In this document: in pieces, positions 29,999 through 39,873 of the stretch
Layout of the letters: the number at the start of each line of letters is the position of its first letter
How positions within the stretch are numbered: position 1 is the first letter of the stretch
DNA from: Kluyveromyces lactis
Lineage: Eukaryota; Ascomycota; Saccharomycetes; Saccharomycetales; Saccharomycetaceae
Length of the DNA: 64,000 nucleotides
NCBI RefSeq assembly: GCF_000002515.2
Contig: NC_006040.1
Location: forward strand, 806,001 to 870,000
Direction of reading: 5' to 3'
The notes under the pieces: model-generated
What the model saw: the letters and a program-made list of their open reading frames with translations, nothing else
What the model was told of the DNA's origin: nothing
The model's database searches: none
Translations under genes and position numbers: made by a program

Positions 29999-30850
29999 CT
30001 GGCTGTAAATGTCACAGGATGTCACAGAATCAGTAATTCACTATTATTGCGTTAACAATTGTGTGTTTCTGCCCGTTGTAGTTCCTCGTTCGATCTTAAA
30101 TCAGAGATTGTAACAATGAAGAAGATGCACAGCTGGCACTTAACGTTCTATCAAAGTATGAAAAGGACCACTCCTGATACTGAAAAAATGGCGGTTTCAA
30201 CGTGTAGGAAACACCTTCTTCTTCAAGTTATGCGCTGCTAATTTCCGACCCTTCCGTTTCAAAGATTTCAGGTATCTCTATCACAGAATCACTATTGAAT
30301 TCTAATTGGAAAAATTGCCTACAGTTGCTATATCAGAATGTATCCAAACAATAAAAGGCCACAGAGAAAATGTCAAGCTATTCGACAGTTCTCACAAGAT
30401 AATGGCACTAGGCCTATTTGTTTTCTTAACTTTGCTTAATTTGGGAAACAAAGCCAGCACAGAGATTGAGTATCCACTGAAACGCCCTCAAAAAAGTCCA
30501 CAAACGAACGACAAACAAGTATCAGACCGATTTTAGTTTCCCACAGTTACTAATTGTCGGCAATACCTCCCAAGGATGCTTTTCGGACTCTGGAAATAAT
30601 GATGTGCTCTAGATTACTTCATGAATTTTATTAACTTTTCATTCAAAAATTGTAACATCTGAAAAATCGAAAAATGCTCGAAACTGAAAAAAAGTGTTAA
30701 TGGTGCAAAGGTGTCTGTGTCTATGTTTGACTAAAGGAACTTTAAGAGAAATCGCTTCTATGCTTTATTATACGACCCATGCGATGAGATGAGATAAAAT
30801 AATGAACATCGGACTGTAATCCTCTGGTTCTCGTTGATACTTCCTGGCCA
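29999..30850. other. Divergent spacer between MME1 and QRI7
   Basis: An 852-base spacer. The QRI7-proximal end holds a double PAC element (listed separately). Open frames of 60 and 76 codons here are dismissed: one has no ATG start, both lack features. An ATG-initiated 44-codon hydrophobic frame (30402-30536) is also not called. Confidence 0.5.
30781..30793 (+). promoter_or_regulatory. Double PAC element upstream of QRI7
   Basis: GCGATGAGATGAG is an exact PAC octamer with an overlapping second GATGAG, 58-70 bases before the QRI7 ATG. The 15-base string ATGCGATGAGATGAG is identical to the one in the MPP10 promoter. Tracts such as CAAAAATTG and GAAAAATCG upstream (30640-30675) are weak RRPE matches. 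Confidence 0.55.
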
Positions 30851-32023
30851 ATGTTTAATTGTTACAAGAGTCTACCGAGAAGTTTGGTTTTTCGAAGAGC
30901 ATACCGGGTTTTAGCGATTGAAACGTCATGCGATGATACCTGTGTAGCGATTTTGGATCGTGGGACAAAGGATAGGCCAGCCGACGTGCTGTGCCATTTG
31001 AAGTCCACTTTAGACAGCGTAGAGTATGGCGGTGTTATACCGACCCGTGCGCATGAGCATCATCAGAAAAATATAGCATCAGTGGTCAAGTCTGCACTAA
31101 AGACCACGAAATCACAGAATAAGATCGATTTGGTATGTGCTACTAGGGGTCCCGGGATGCCAGGATCGTTATCTGTGGGACTAGACGTTGGAAAAGCCCT
31201 CTCTGTTGCATGGGACAAACCGTTCATTGGTGTTCACCATATGTTAGGCCATTTGTTGATACCGAGACTCGAGACTGATGGTTTGAAACCTCAGTACCCG
31301 TTTATAACGTTACTTGTCAGTGGTGGGCATACAATGTTGGTACTTTCAACTGATGTTGATAAACACGAGATTCTATGTGATACTATAGACATAGCTATTG
31401 GGGATTCTTTGGATAAGACTGCAAGGGAGTTGGGAATAAAAGGTAACATGATTGCTAAGGAAATGGAATCCTTCATAAACGAGGAAGATATCAATGTGGT
31501 AAGGGCAGGTATTACATCAGTAAAACCCATGAGATTGCCTACGCCACTAAAGAACCAGAATGGGAGGATGAACATGCAGGCTTTTTCATTTTCACCCTTT
31601 TTGACGGCAGTGAGACAGCATCTCTCACAACCCATCGGCGAATACACGGCGGAAGAAAGAAGATATATGGCTTATCAAGTACAGGAAAGCATCTTTAACC
31701 ATATAATAACTAAACTCAACCTTGTTCTCAAGTTAAATTCTAAAAGGCTCTCCAATGTCAAACATTTTGTGTGTTCAGGTGGGGTGGGCGCCAATATGAG
31801 ACTTCGTCATCGGCTAGAGACAGATTTGATACGTAATTTTGATTCTTTCCATTATCCAAAACTAGAGTACTGTACGGATAATGCTGTGATGATAGGATGG
31901 GCTGGAATTGAACTTTATGAGTCGCTTGGACTTACCTCAGATTTATCTGTTACACCTATCAGAAAATGGCCACTAACAGACATCTTGAATGTTCCTGGAT
32001 GGATAATGAAAACTCAGTATTGA
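30851..32023 (+). CDS. QRI7: Mitochondrial tRNA t6A37 threonylcarbamoyltransferase Qri7
   Basis: Qri7 is the mitochondrial TsaD/Kae1 homologue, which with Sua5 makes t6A37 on mitochondrial tRNAs reading ANN codons. The 390 residues compare with 407 in S. cerevisiae. A basic presequence (MFNCYKSLPRSLVFRRAYR, about 1-19) precedes the ASKHA fold. AIETSCDDTCVAI is the nucleotide-binding start, the HHMLGH motif gives metal-binding histidines, and LLVSGGHTMLVL, GDSLDKTARELG and CSGGVGANMRLRHRL follow. The C-terminal YCTDNAVMIGWAGIE keeps the family's closing metal-ligand motif. It is convergent with NSE4 (YDL105W), as in S. cerevisiae. Confidence 0.97.
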   Translation: MFNCYKSLPRSLVFRRAYRVLAIETSCDDTCVAILDRGTKDRPADVLCHLKSTLDSVEYGGVIPTRAHEHHQKNIASVVKSALKTTKSQNKIDLVCATRGPGMPGSLSVGLDVGKALSVAWDKPFIGVHHMLGHLLIPRLETDGLKPQYPFITLLVSGGHTMLVLSTDVDKHEILCDTIDIAIGDSLDKTARELGIKGNMIAKEMESFINEEDINVVRAGITSVKPMRLPTPLKNQNGRMNMQAFSFSPFLTAVRQHLSQPIGEYTAEERRYMAYQVQESIFNHIITKLNLVLKLNSKRLSNVKHFVCSGGVGANMRLRHRLETDLIRNFDSFHYPKLEYCTDNAVMIGWAGIELYESLGLTSDLSVTPIRKWPLTDILNVPGWIMKTQY

Positions 32024-32198
32024 CATCTTCAAATTTTGCAACCTCTGTATATATGTAATTCTTATAAGATGTTAGCTATGCTGTAATGAAATTAACAAAT
32101 GGCAATTATTAGATTAAGACATCACCAAAGGTGAATGGTTAAATTCGAGTTGAAATGAAAAGTCCATGAGTGAGGTCCCTTGCAATTTGTTAGTTCTA

Positions 32199-33356
32199 TC
32201 AAGTGTCTTTATTTAGAAAAGGTTCTGTAATGCCGAATTTTTTGATCAATTTCCGCCAGGTCGGTATATCCATCTGGAAAATGATATGGTTCTGCCTCGA
32301 GTCATTCCTCCTTTGTTTCTCTATTTCTCTTTCCCTGGAGTCATCTGGAAGCTGCTCTTTGATCCTAACAGCTGGGTATCCATCAGGATCATCCTCTAAT
32401 ACTAATCTTCCCTCTTTAATTAAAAAACTAGTATAGAAGAGATTTTCCACCGATTTTGAAAACGAGTTAGGGTCTATTATGTACTTAAAGAGATTGATTT
32501 GCTGCTCTCCTTCTTTTTCCTTCAACACCTTATAGCATTTTCTGACATGTGATGGAGTCGTTTCATCTTGACTTTCATTCAAAGACTCCTTCGTAACACG
32601 CTCTGCTGTTGACAATTCTGCAACTGGATCCCTAGCTCGAATTTCTCTCTGTTTTCGAACAGTCTTTTCGACATACAAAGGTCCCAGCATATGGTCTATC
32701 GTGAATGGAGTGAGACTTAAATTCTGATATAGAGTTCCCATCTTGAACCAGTTAAATTGATTGAATTCCGTATAATTGCCAAACTGACTCAAGTAATTAG
32801 AGCGCTTCTGTCGGGTTTTGAAAGCCGACACATCATCGTTATCCACTTCTGACGTTCGTTTATCCCCAAAATCATTTACTGGCTCGTGTGTTTCATCCGC
32901 AAGTTCCTCTTCTTCCACGCTACCGCCATATTCAGGTTCCGTCATACCTGTTACTTCTAAGTATTCCTTCAGCATGAACTTTTTGGCGCTATTCAAAATA
33001 TCTTCTAACTTGATGAGCCGTCCAGATTCATCAAATTTCACAGTAGACATCGATAGACTTAGGAGTTCTGAAATTGTTTTCATTGCTTTGGAATCCTGCG
33101 CCAATACTGCGTTCTTGTTGACGTTTAGGCTTTGTAAATCTCCGAATAAATGCTCAATTTCATCTAGCCTTTTAGACATTACTCTGACATCACCATCTCT
33201 AGTCATTTGTAACCGATCATGCTGAACCTCATGCTCAAGAGCTCGGTATCGCTGTATAATATCAAATTCTTTACGCTCCTCTTCTTTATCAACTTTAACA
33301 GCAAATGCTTCAGTACGCCGCCTCTTTGACGATCTTCTATTCCCAACCTCTGACAT
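32199..33356 (-). CDS. NSE4: Smc5-Smc6 complex kleisin Nse4
   Basis: Kleisin subunit that bridges the Smc5 and Smc6 heads and binds Nse1-Nse3, needed for repair and for resolving recombination intermediates. The 385 residues compare with 402 in S. cerevisiae (YDL105W). The N-terminal helical part with EFDIIQRYRALEHEVQHDR is the Smc6-neck-contacting region. The middle FNQFNWFKMGTLYQNLSLTP and the Nse4 C-terminal domain (about 285-380, with NLFKYIIDPNSFSKSVENLF and IFQMDIPTWRKLIKKFGI) are characteristic. It is divergent from MLH1 across 283 bases. Confidence 0.94.
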   Translation of the reverse strand: MSEVGNRRSSKRRRTEAFAVKVDKEEERKEFDIIQRYRALEHEVQHDRLQMTRDGDVRVMSKRLDEIEHLFGDLQSLNVNKNAVLAQDSKAMKTISELLSLSMSTVKFDESGRLIKLEDILNSAKKFMLKEYLEVTGMTEPEYGGSVEEEELADETHEPVNDFGDKRTSEVDNDDVSAFKTRQKRSNYLSQFGNYTEFNQFNWFKMGTLYQNLSLTPFTIDHMLGPLYVEKTVRKQREIRARDPVAELSTAERVTKESLNESQDETTPSHVRKCYKVLKEKEGEQQINLFKYIIDPNSFSKSVENLFYTSFLIKEGRLVLEDDPDGYPAVRIKEQLPDDSREREIEKQRRNDSRQNHIIFQMDIPTWRKLIKKFGITEPFLNKDT

Positions 33357-33639
33357 AATCTTTCATTAGCATCCACAGAAAAGTGTAATAATACAATCAC
33401 GTAGTCCAATCTAACGCTACTCTTTGTTTGACCTGAGTATCTTTCCAGATGCCTGATCTACGCGTTCTTCTCAAAGAACGTTATCTATTTTACGTTTCTC
33501 ATTTGTATGATATTCATTATGGATCAAAAGTTTAAAAACCAACCTTAAAATCTGGTTAATACAATTCCAAGATTCACACATGCCATTCATGATCCAATAA
33601 AGCAGAAAAGACATATATTGACACAGAACTGTCGCAACC

Positions 33640-35814
33640 ATGTCGGGTAGAATCAAACCTTTAGATGTGTCAGTTGTTAATAAAATAGCCGCTGGAGAAA
33701 TTGTTATTGCTCCAGTGAATGCTTTGAAGGAGATGATGGAAAATTCCATTGACGCTAAGGCTACCATGGTCGATATTCTTGTGAAAGATGGTGGCATAAA
33801 GCTATTACAGATTACAGACAACGGATGTGGAATAGACAAAGATGACTTACCAATTCTCTGTGAGAGGTTTACCACCTCGAAATTGGAAGTTTTTGAGGAT
33901 TTGAGTAAGATAGAAACTTTTGGTTTCAGAGGTGAGGCACTTGCATCAATATCACATATAGCTAGAGTGACCGTAACTACCAAGACAGAAAAAGATCAGT
34001 GTGCATGGAAAGCTTCCTTTTCTGAGGGCAAAATACTGGGCCAACCAAAGCCTGTTGCTGGAAAAACCGGAACCATAATTACAGTTGAAGACTTGTTTTA
34101 CAATATTCCATCAAGACTGAAGGCGCTTAGGTCACCAGGTGAAGAGTTCAATAAAATATTAGACGTAATTGGTAGATATTCGATAAACAACAACAATGTG
34201 GGGTTTTCATGCAAAAAATTCGGTGATTCTAAAGTGGCATTGATGATAAAAGCTGACTTATCTACCAAGGACAGAGTACGAATTGTCTTTGGAGCTAATG
34301 TTTCTACAAATCTAATGGAACTAAATATTGACATCACGGATGATGTCCAGAGAAATGGGTTACTTTCTGCCTCGGGTTTTGTCACAAATCTCGATTTCAC
34401 AAATAAAAAGCCAATTCCACCTGCATTTTTCATTAACGGAAGATTGGTATCATGCGATCCCATGAGACGTTCGTTCTATCAAATATACTCAAATTTCCTT
34501 CCAAAAGGGAACAAACCTTTCATATACTTCAGTTTAACGATAAAACCTCAGAATGTTGATGTTAATATACATCCCACCAAAAGAGAAGTTCGTTTTCTTA
34601 ATGAAGAGGAGATAATCGATAGGCTTGCCATCTTGTTACAGGATAAATTGGCTTCCATAGACACTTCTCGTACCTTTAAAACGGCATCGTCTGTGTCCAA
34701 TCCTTATCAGGTGCAACTTATAGGATCATCGAATGAATCTCAAGACTCTCCTTCAACAAACCTAAAGATGAAAAGACAAGAGAATAAATTAGTTCGCATT
34801 GACTCAAGCCAAGTTAAGATAACAAACTATTTACGTTCGACAAAATTTGAATTCGGAGCATCCAAAAACAAAACTAAGAAAATGAATATTGAAAAAATCG
34901 CCGATGACAATGATACGACTTTGCAAAACGATGGAATGGAAATCGAGAATGACATCGAAGCTTCATATGGCGATGAAACTTCAACACAACATACTACCCT
35001 AAGGAATAATACGTATTATATTGTTCCTAAACAAAGAGTGCAAGTGAATTTAACCAGCATAAAAAAACTCAAACAGGCCGTGGATGAGCAGAGCCATTCA
35101 GAACTTACAAACATTTTTGCTAACTTAACTTATGTTGGCATTGTTGACGAGACAAGGAGGTTAGCGTCTATTCAGTGTGATCTCAAACTATTCTTGGTTG
35201 ACTACGGGAGCATTTGCAATGAACTATTCTACCAGATCGGCTTATCAGATTTTTCCAACTTTGGGAAAATCATGCTCTTTGATGAAGATGAAACTGAAGC
35301 CGGGTTCAACATTACAAAGATACTGGAAAATATTGACACCTTGAGAATAGAAACGATACAGGAGATTATCGAAAAGCTTACTAGTATGAAAGAGATGATG
35401 AATGAATACTTCTCTATTGAAATCGAGACAAATGACGGTGGTTGGAACAAGGCACGAATTAAGAGTATTCCCCTTTTACTCAAAGATTATAACCCACCGC
35501 TTTCAAAACTTCCTTTTTTCCTATATAGATTAGGGACACAAGTGAATTGGGAGGACGAGATGGAATGTTTGGACGGTATATTAAGACAACTCGCTTTGTT
35601 TTACATCCCTCCTATAATTGAAAAAATTCACGAAAATGATCCAGAACATTTGAGCAGTACATACGCTGCTGAAATGAATGAACTTACGGACACAATGGAT
35701 CATGTTGTATTCCCAGTAATAAAAAGAAGACTTCTTGCCCCCAAAATTTTATTGAAGGACGTGGTTGAAGTTGCGAATCTTCCTGGTTTGTACAAGGTCT
35801 TTGAACGGTGCTAG
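33640..35814 (+). CDS. MLH1: DNA mismatch repair protein Mlh1
   Basis: MutL homologue; forms MutL-alpha with Pms1 and MutL-gamma with Mlh3. The 724 residues compare with 769 in S. cerevisiae, the linker being shorter. The N-terminal GHKL ATPase has motif I with Glu31 and Asn35 (KEMMENSIDA), motif II DNGCGI (from Asp60) and motif III FGFRGEALASI. The transducer domain carries VNIHPTKREVRF. After an acidic linker, the dimerisation domain ends in FERC; in yeast this terminal Cys is known to complete the Pms1 endonuclease site. MLH1 and CEP3 are convergent with 37 bases between stops, as YMR167W/YMR168C. Confidence 0.97.
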   Translation: MSGRIKPLDVSVVNKIAAGEIVIAPVNALKEMMENSIDAKATMVDILVKDGGIKLLQITDNGCGIDKDDLPILCERFTTSKLEVFEDLSKIETFGFRGEALASISHIARVTVTTKTEKDQCAWKASFSEGKILGQPKPVAGKTGTIITVEDLFYNIPSRLKALRSPGEEFNKILDVIGRYSINNNNVGFSCKKFGDSKVALMIKADLSTKDRVRIVFGANVSTNLMELNIDITDDVQRNGLLSASGFVTNLDFTNKKPIPPAFFINGRLVSCDPMRRSFYQIYSNFLPKGNKPFIYFSLTIKPQNVDVNIHPTKREVRFLNEEEIIDRLAILLQDKLASIDTSRTFKTASSVSNPYQVQLIGSSNESQDSPSTNLKMKRQENKLVRIDSSQVKITNYLRSTKFEFGASKNKTKKMNIEKIADDNDTTLQNDGMEIENDIEASYGDETSTQHTTLRNNTYYIVPKQRVQVNLTSIKKLKQAVDEQSHSELTNIFANLTYVGIVDETRRLASIQCDLKLFLVDYGSICNELFYQIGLSDFSNFGKIMLFDEDETEAGFNITKILENIDTLRIETIQEIIEKLTSMKEMMNEYFSIEIETNDGGWNKARIKSIPLLLKDYNPPLSKLPFFLYRLGTQVNWEDEMECLDGILRQLALFYIPPIIEKIHENDPEHLSSTYAAEMNELTDTMDHVVFPVIKRRLLAPKILLKDVVEVANLPGLYKVFERC

Positions 35815-35851
35815 CCGTCTCATATCAGATGTTAATACTGGCTAGTAATTT

Positions 35852-37756
35852 CTAATTGTTTTGGCGGCTCATTTTACCATTTATGTCAAGAGGATGACTG
35901 AGGTTGAATTCTCTTACAACTTCAAGAAAATCCGAACTAAGTGCCGGTGTATTTATGTCGATTTCAAGCTTATCTTTAAATGTTTCTTGATAATTAGCGT
36001 CTTTCAATGAACCTGATATGATTTCCAAATTTCTTTTCAGTTTAATAATATCTGTTTTCAGAACATACATTACTGGATGCACAAGCCGGTTTGCTTGATC
36101 AGTGATTTCTACTGATTTCCAAATGTGCCTTAGTTCTTCAAGTCGAGAAAGGTTGCTAAAAAAACAACTTATAACTGGTCGTAAGGGATCAAATAGTAAT
36201 TTTAGAAGACCTACCGCATCATTACGGAGATCGCGTACCTCATCAGCCTCATGGAATATACAGTAAAAAGAAAAAAACCCGGCAATGACACATAAAATGT
36301 GCACGCAAAAGGGATGTGTAGTGTACTCAAAATAATCTTCTTTTAAGAAATTTGCTACCAGCGCTATTATACGTCTTGCTGGGCAACACAATTTCTGCAA
36401 ACCGTTTGTTACTCCATATTGCATAAACTCATATCGCAATATTTTCCACATTACAAAGTTGCATTGTAATTTCAGGAAAAAGGACTCAAATTTCGTGTTA
36501 AAGGAAGCGTCGTTCGAGACGGATGTTTTTCTATCTAGAAGTCCGAGAAGTTCTTTCATTGCTTTCAATGTCTTCAATGATGGCTCTGATACTTCCAAAT
36601 CGCGATCCAAACTGGTTATTTTCCACCGAAGGACTTCTAAATTACTCTCCACGTCATAAACATCTATGCTATCAATAGAACAGTGAGTAAATAAAGTTTT
36701 TCGAGTCAATGCAGAGCTATTGTCTGTATGTAATGCAATTATTTTGTTTGGACTAGATCTCATATAATCAACAGTTGATAAACGAAACCATATATTATGC
36801 ATAGATAGTTTCTGAAGTCTAGTAGAACCTGAATCGTTAATTTTGAGTTTGAAATCTTTAATGCCCAGAACTTTTGCCAGATGTATGCAATGTACTAGAA
36901 TGTTGTTTCCTAACGACGGATATATCTGTAGAAAATTTGTATTGCTTAGAATGAGAAAGATTTGCAGAGTTCGGACATCCGGGGGTAGTGTGAATATTGT
37001 TCTGAGAACTTTATTGAGCGTGTGTCTTAGACAGTAATCAAATATTTCATACTTTTTTTTCAGTTCGTCAACGCCTTCGTTACTCTCAGAGAAATCCAAT
37101 GGGTACTTTTCAATTGCATCGATATCAACTAATGATAAAATGCTTTTGGCAGGCATATAATAAATGGTCATTACTATAACTGACCTTAACACCAAATCCC
37201 ACAAAATCTGATCCGCAGATTTCTTGAAAGTTGTTTGTCGTGTGGTTGCTTCTTCATTTTCTAAGTTTATATTCATTGATTCATATTCATTCCAATACCG
37301 TTCCATCTGGTAAGGAAGTTCACTTATATCTGTAAAAAAACCAAAGTAAAGCCAGCCAAGCCGCTCTAAAGAATGATCTAATATTTTGAAGATACTTTCT
37401 TTTGAAAAGAGGCATTCATATCCATAGAAGTCTTTCGTGTTATTATACTCAGAAACATCAAGAGGAAAAGCGATGCCCATATACACTCCCTGCTGGCACT
37501 GGCCAAGAGTGTCATGTATCCACAATCTTTCGTACTGATTCCAGATATTGAATAACTTCTTATCATATAGGTTGACATCATCAGCCAGTCTTGCACGCTT
37601 CCTTGATCCATTGTCATCATATTCACAAAGCTCCGTTACATTTCTTTCTATACAATTTTGACAAGCTGGTAAACTTCTATCACACTTTACTTTTCGAGCC
37701 TGACAAAAGGTGCAAGGATGCTTGCCTTTTGTTAAGGAAATCTTTGGTTTGCTCAT
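35852..37756 (-). CDS. CEP3: CBF3 kinetochore subunit Cep3 (zinc-cluster protein)
   Basis: Subunit of the CBF3 complex, which binds the CDEIII element of point centromeres. The frame is open upstream, but its first ATG is at 37756, giving 634 residues (S. cerevisiae 608). A Zn2Cys6 cluster is formed by Cys15, 18, 25, 32, 35 and 44 (HPCTFCQARKVKCD...). The rest is a helical fungal-TF-like middle homology region; WKITSLDRDL and IALHTDNSSALTRK agree with S. cerevisiae Cep3 as I remember it. No activation domain is evident, consistent with a structural DNA-binding role. Position beside MLH1 supports the call. Confidence 0.93.
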   Translation of the reverse strand: MSKPKISLTKGKHPCTFCQARKVKCDRSLPACQNCIERNVTELCEYDDNGSRKRARLADDVNLYDKKLFNIWNQYERLWIHDTLGQCQQGVYMGIAFPLDVSEYNNTKDFYGYECLFSKESIFKILDHSLERLGWLYFGFFTDISELPYQMERYWNEYESMNINLENEEATTRQTTFKKSADQILWDLVLRSVIVMTIYYMPAKSILSLVDIDAIEKYPLDFSESNEGVDELKKKYEIFDYCLRHTLNKVLRTIFTLPPDVRTLQIFLILSNTNFLQIYPSLGNNILVHCIHLAKVLGIKDFKLKINDSGSTRLQKLSMHNIWFRLSTVDYMRSSPNKIIALHTDNSSALTRKTLFTHCSIDSIDVYDVESNLEVLRWKITSLDRDLEVSEPSLKTLKAMKELLGLLDRKTSVSNDASFNTKFESFFLKLQCNFVMWKILRYEFMQYGVTNGLQKLCCPARRIIALVANFLKEDYFEYTTHPFCVHILCVIAGFFSFYCIFHEADEVRDLRNDAVGLLKLLFDPLRPVISCFFSNLSRLEELRHIWKSVEITDQANRLVHPVMYVLKTDIIKLKRNLEIISGSLKDANYQETFKDKLEIDINTPALSSDFLEVVREFNLSHPLDINGKMSRQNN

Positions 37757-38367
37757 ATCACAGATTGTCGTAGTTTGATTCAATGTCCTTACCTTTCGGC
37801 TGAGAGCTAATGTTTACGTATGTTACCGGATCCTTGAGTTTCTAAATGCTGTAAATAATGAAGATCACTGTTTTTCTTTTTCATTATGTAAACATAAACA
37901 CCAAACGCTAGGAATAATTAGTATGAACTAACGACCGTTATCTAACAATGTTTTTTTATGAAAATTCTGTTATGTGTGGGATATTTTATTATATTTTACA
38001 TTATCTCGTTCTTAAAGTATGCCAGAGATTAATGCCGTGTTGAAAAGAGCGTTTATCTATCTCGGATCTCAATATTCTGTTCAGTTTTCAGGAGCGAAAT
38101 TGTTAGTCGTGAAACTAATGCCAGGCACAGCTGACTAGCACTACTCAATGAAGTTTTAAAGGTTACATAGTTGATTCATCACAAAATCTTGTATATAAGG
38201 GCCGTTTTCTTCAAATATTACCAAAGAAAGGCAAATACATAGACAACATCATGCAAAGTGGAGGGTGTCGGGTAGGGTAAATCGTAATAAAACGTCGGTG
38301 CTGTTAATTGATATTCGTGTCCTTTGTCTCTTTAATTGGTACTTTTGTAATTCGCTGTCTACACTAT
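37757..38367. other. CEP3 promoter and ALD2/3 3' region
   Basis: A 611-base A/T-rich spacer between two minus-strand genes. I see no specific element. Frames of 65 and 108 codons overlapping the ALD end are shadows. Confidence 0.45.
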
Positions 38368-39873
38368 TCACAGCTTTGCAATATTTACGTGAACAGCTTT
38401 TGTTTGCAAATAAGAGTCAACACCGTTACGCCCCAATTCACGACCAATACCGGACATTTTGAACCCACCAAATGGAACAGAAATTTCTTCGTCATTGGAA
38501 GAATTGATCCAAACGGTACCTGCCCTAATATCGCGAGCAAATTGTGCTGTTGTTCGGGCATTTTCAGAGAAAACACAAGAAGCCAAACCGTAAGAGGAGT
38601 CATTTGCCAACTTGATGGCTTCCTCATAAGTTGAAAATGATGCCACAACACCCACCGGTCCAAAAATTTCTTCTTGAGAGAGTTTCGAAGAGTTTGGAAC
38701 ATCTGAAAATATAGTAGGTGGGATAAAATAACCCTTAGAAGGATATTCGGCAAACTCCTTGAAGCCTAGTTTCTCAGAGGCTTTACCATGTTCAACATAG
38801 GATTGGATACGATCATATTGGACTTTTGAAATAACAGGCCCTAGAGTACAGTCTTTATCGAAAGGATCGAATTTAGCTCCGAACTTCCAGTTTGATTTAG
38901 CGTATTCTTCAAATTTAGTTAAAAACTCTTCGTAAATATCCTCGTGGACGTAGATCCTCGAGTTTGCTGTACAATTCTGCCCTGAGTTATAGAAGATACC
39001 TCCAGCAACCCAAGGAATGGCTTCATCAAGGTTGGCATCAGCAAAAATTAGACATGGAGACTTACCACCGCATTCCAAAGTAACAGCTTTCAAGTTTGAT
39101 TGGGCAGCAAGTGACATGACTTTTTGTCCAACAGCGGTCGAACCAGTAAACGCAATCTTGTCTATGTCAGTGTGGCTAGCCATTGCAGTTCCCGTAACGG
39201 AACCATAACCTGGTAAGATATTCAACACACCTGGAGGAAAGCCAGCCTCTTTGACAAGTTGTGCGAAGTAAAGCAAAGACAAAGAAGTGTTCTCTGCTGG
39301 CTTGATAACAATAGTGTTACCAGCAGCCAAACACGATTGGATTTTCCAGCTAGCCATAGCCAAGGGATAATTCCATGGAACAATTTGTGCAACAACACCA
39401 TAAGGTACCTTCATGGTATACGCATACTTGTCTTGGTTTAATGGAATATATTCCCCTCCGGTGAACTTATCAGCACCGCCAGCATAGTAACGAGTTAATT
39501 GCAAGATTTGTTCAAGATCAGCAAGACTATTAGAGTGGTAAGGCTTCCCCGAATCTAACGTCTCAATCGCAGCTAGCAATAACTTATCTCTCTCAATCAA
39601 ATCAAATAACTTCGACAAAAGAATTCCTCTCTGTTCGCCTGATGTCTTGGACCAATTGTTTTCAAAAGCATCTCTTGCTGCTGTAACAGCACTATTGACA
39701 TCTTTTTCAGAAGCTGCAAAAAAAGAGACAATCGATTCCTCAGTACTTGGGTTGATGCTTTCAATTTTCTTACCGTCACTGGACTTGACAAACTCGTTGT
39801 TGATGAACAACCCCAATGGCTGCTCATATGTAATGTTCAACTGTGGAATGTTAACCGTTTCGTACAATGACAT
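38368..39873 (-). CDS. ALD2/ALD3: Cytosolic NAD aldehyde dehydrogenase, Ald2/Ald3 type
   Basis: Oxidises aldehydes to acids. In S. cerevisiae the tandem paralogues Ald2/Ald3 (YMR170C/YMR169C) oxidise 3-aminopropanal for beta-alanine and pantothenate synthesis and are stress-induced. Starting at the ATG at 39873 gives 501 residues. The opening NIPQLNITYEQPLGLFINNE is close to Ald2. All ALDH landmarks are present: PWNYPLAM (NAD pocket), Lys191 in VIKPAE, the general base Glu267 in VTLECGGKS and the nucleophile Cys301 in NSGQNCTANSR. There is no mitochondrial presequence. It lies next to CEP3, as YMR168C-YMR169C. It is divergent from a second, more distant ALDH gene across about 1.4 kb. Confidence 0.95.
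   Translation of the reverse strand: MSLYETVNIPQLNITYEQPLGLFINNEFVKSSDGKKIESINPSTEESIVSFFAASEKDVNSAVTAARDAFENNWSKTSGEQRGILLSKLFDLIERDKLLLAAIETLDSGKPYHSNSLADLEQILQLTRYYAGGADKFTGGEYIPLNQDKYAYTMKVPYGVVAQIVPWNYPLAMASWKIQSCLAAGNTIVIKPAENTSLSLLYFAQLVKEAGFPPGVLNILPGYGSVTGTAMASHTDIDKIAFTGSTAVGQKVMSLAAQSNLKAVTLECGGKSPCLIFADANLDEAIPWVAGGIFYNSGQNCTANSRIYVHEDIYEEFLTKFEEYAKSNWKFGAKFDPFDKDCTLGPVISKVQYDRIQSYVEHGKASEKLGFKEFAEYPSKGYFIPPTIFSDVPNSSKLSQEEIFGPVGVVASFSTYEEAIKLANDSSYGLASCVFSENARTTAQFARDIRAGTVWINSSNDEEISVPFGGFKMSGIGRELGRNGVDSYLQTKAVHVNIAKL

Noticed and set aside
29999-30025. Upstream extension of MME1 by nine codons
   Set aside because: It would need a GTG start; the ATG at 29998 gives a length close to the S. 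cerevisiae protein. The same reasoning moved the starts of CEP3, ALD2/3, MCH2, the YKL222C-like gene and the SRPBCC gene to their first ATG.
30402-30536. ATG-initiated 44-codon hydrophobic frame upstream of QRI7
   Set aside because: Too short and without known homologue; lies in a promoter spacer.
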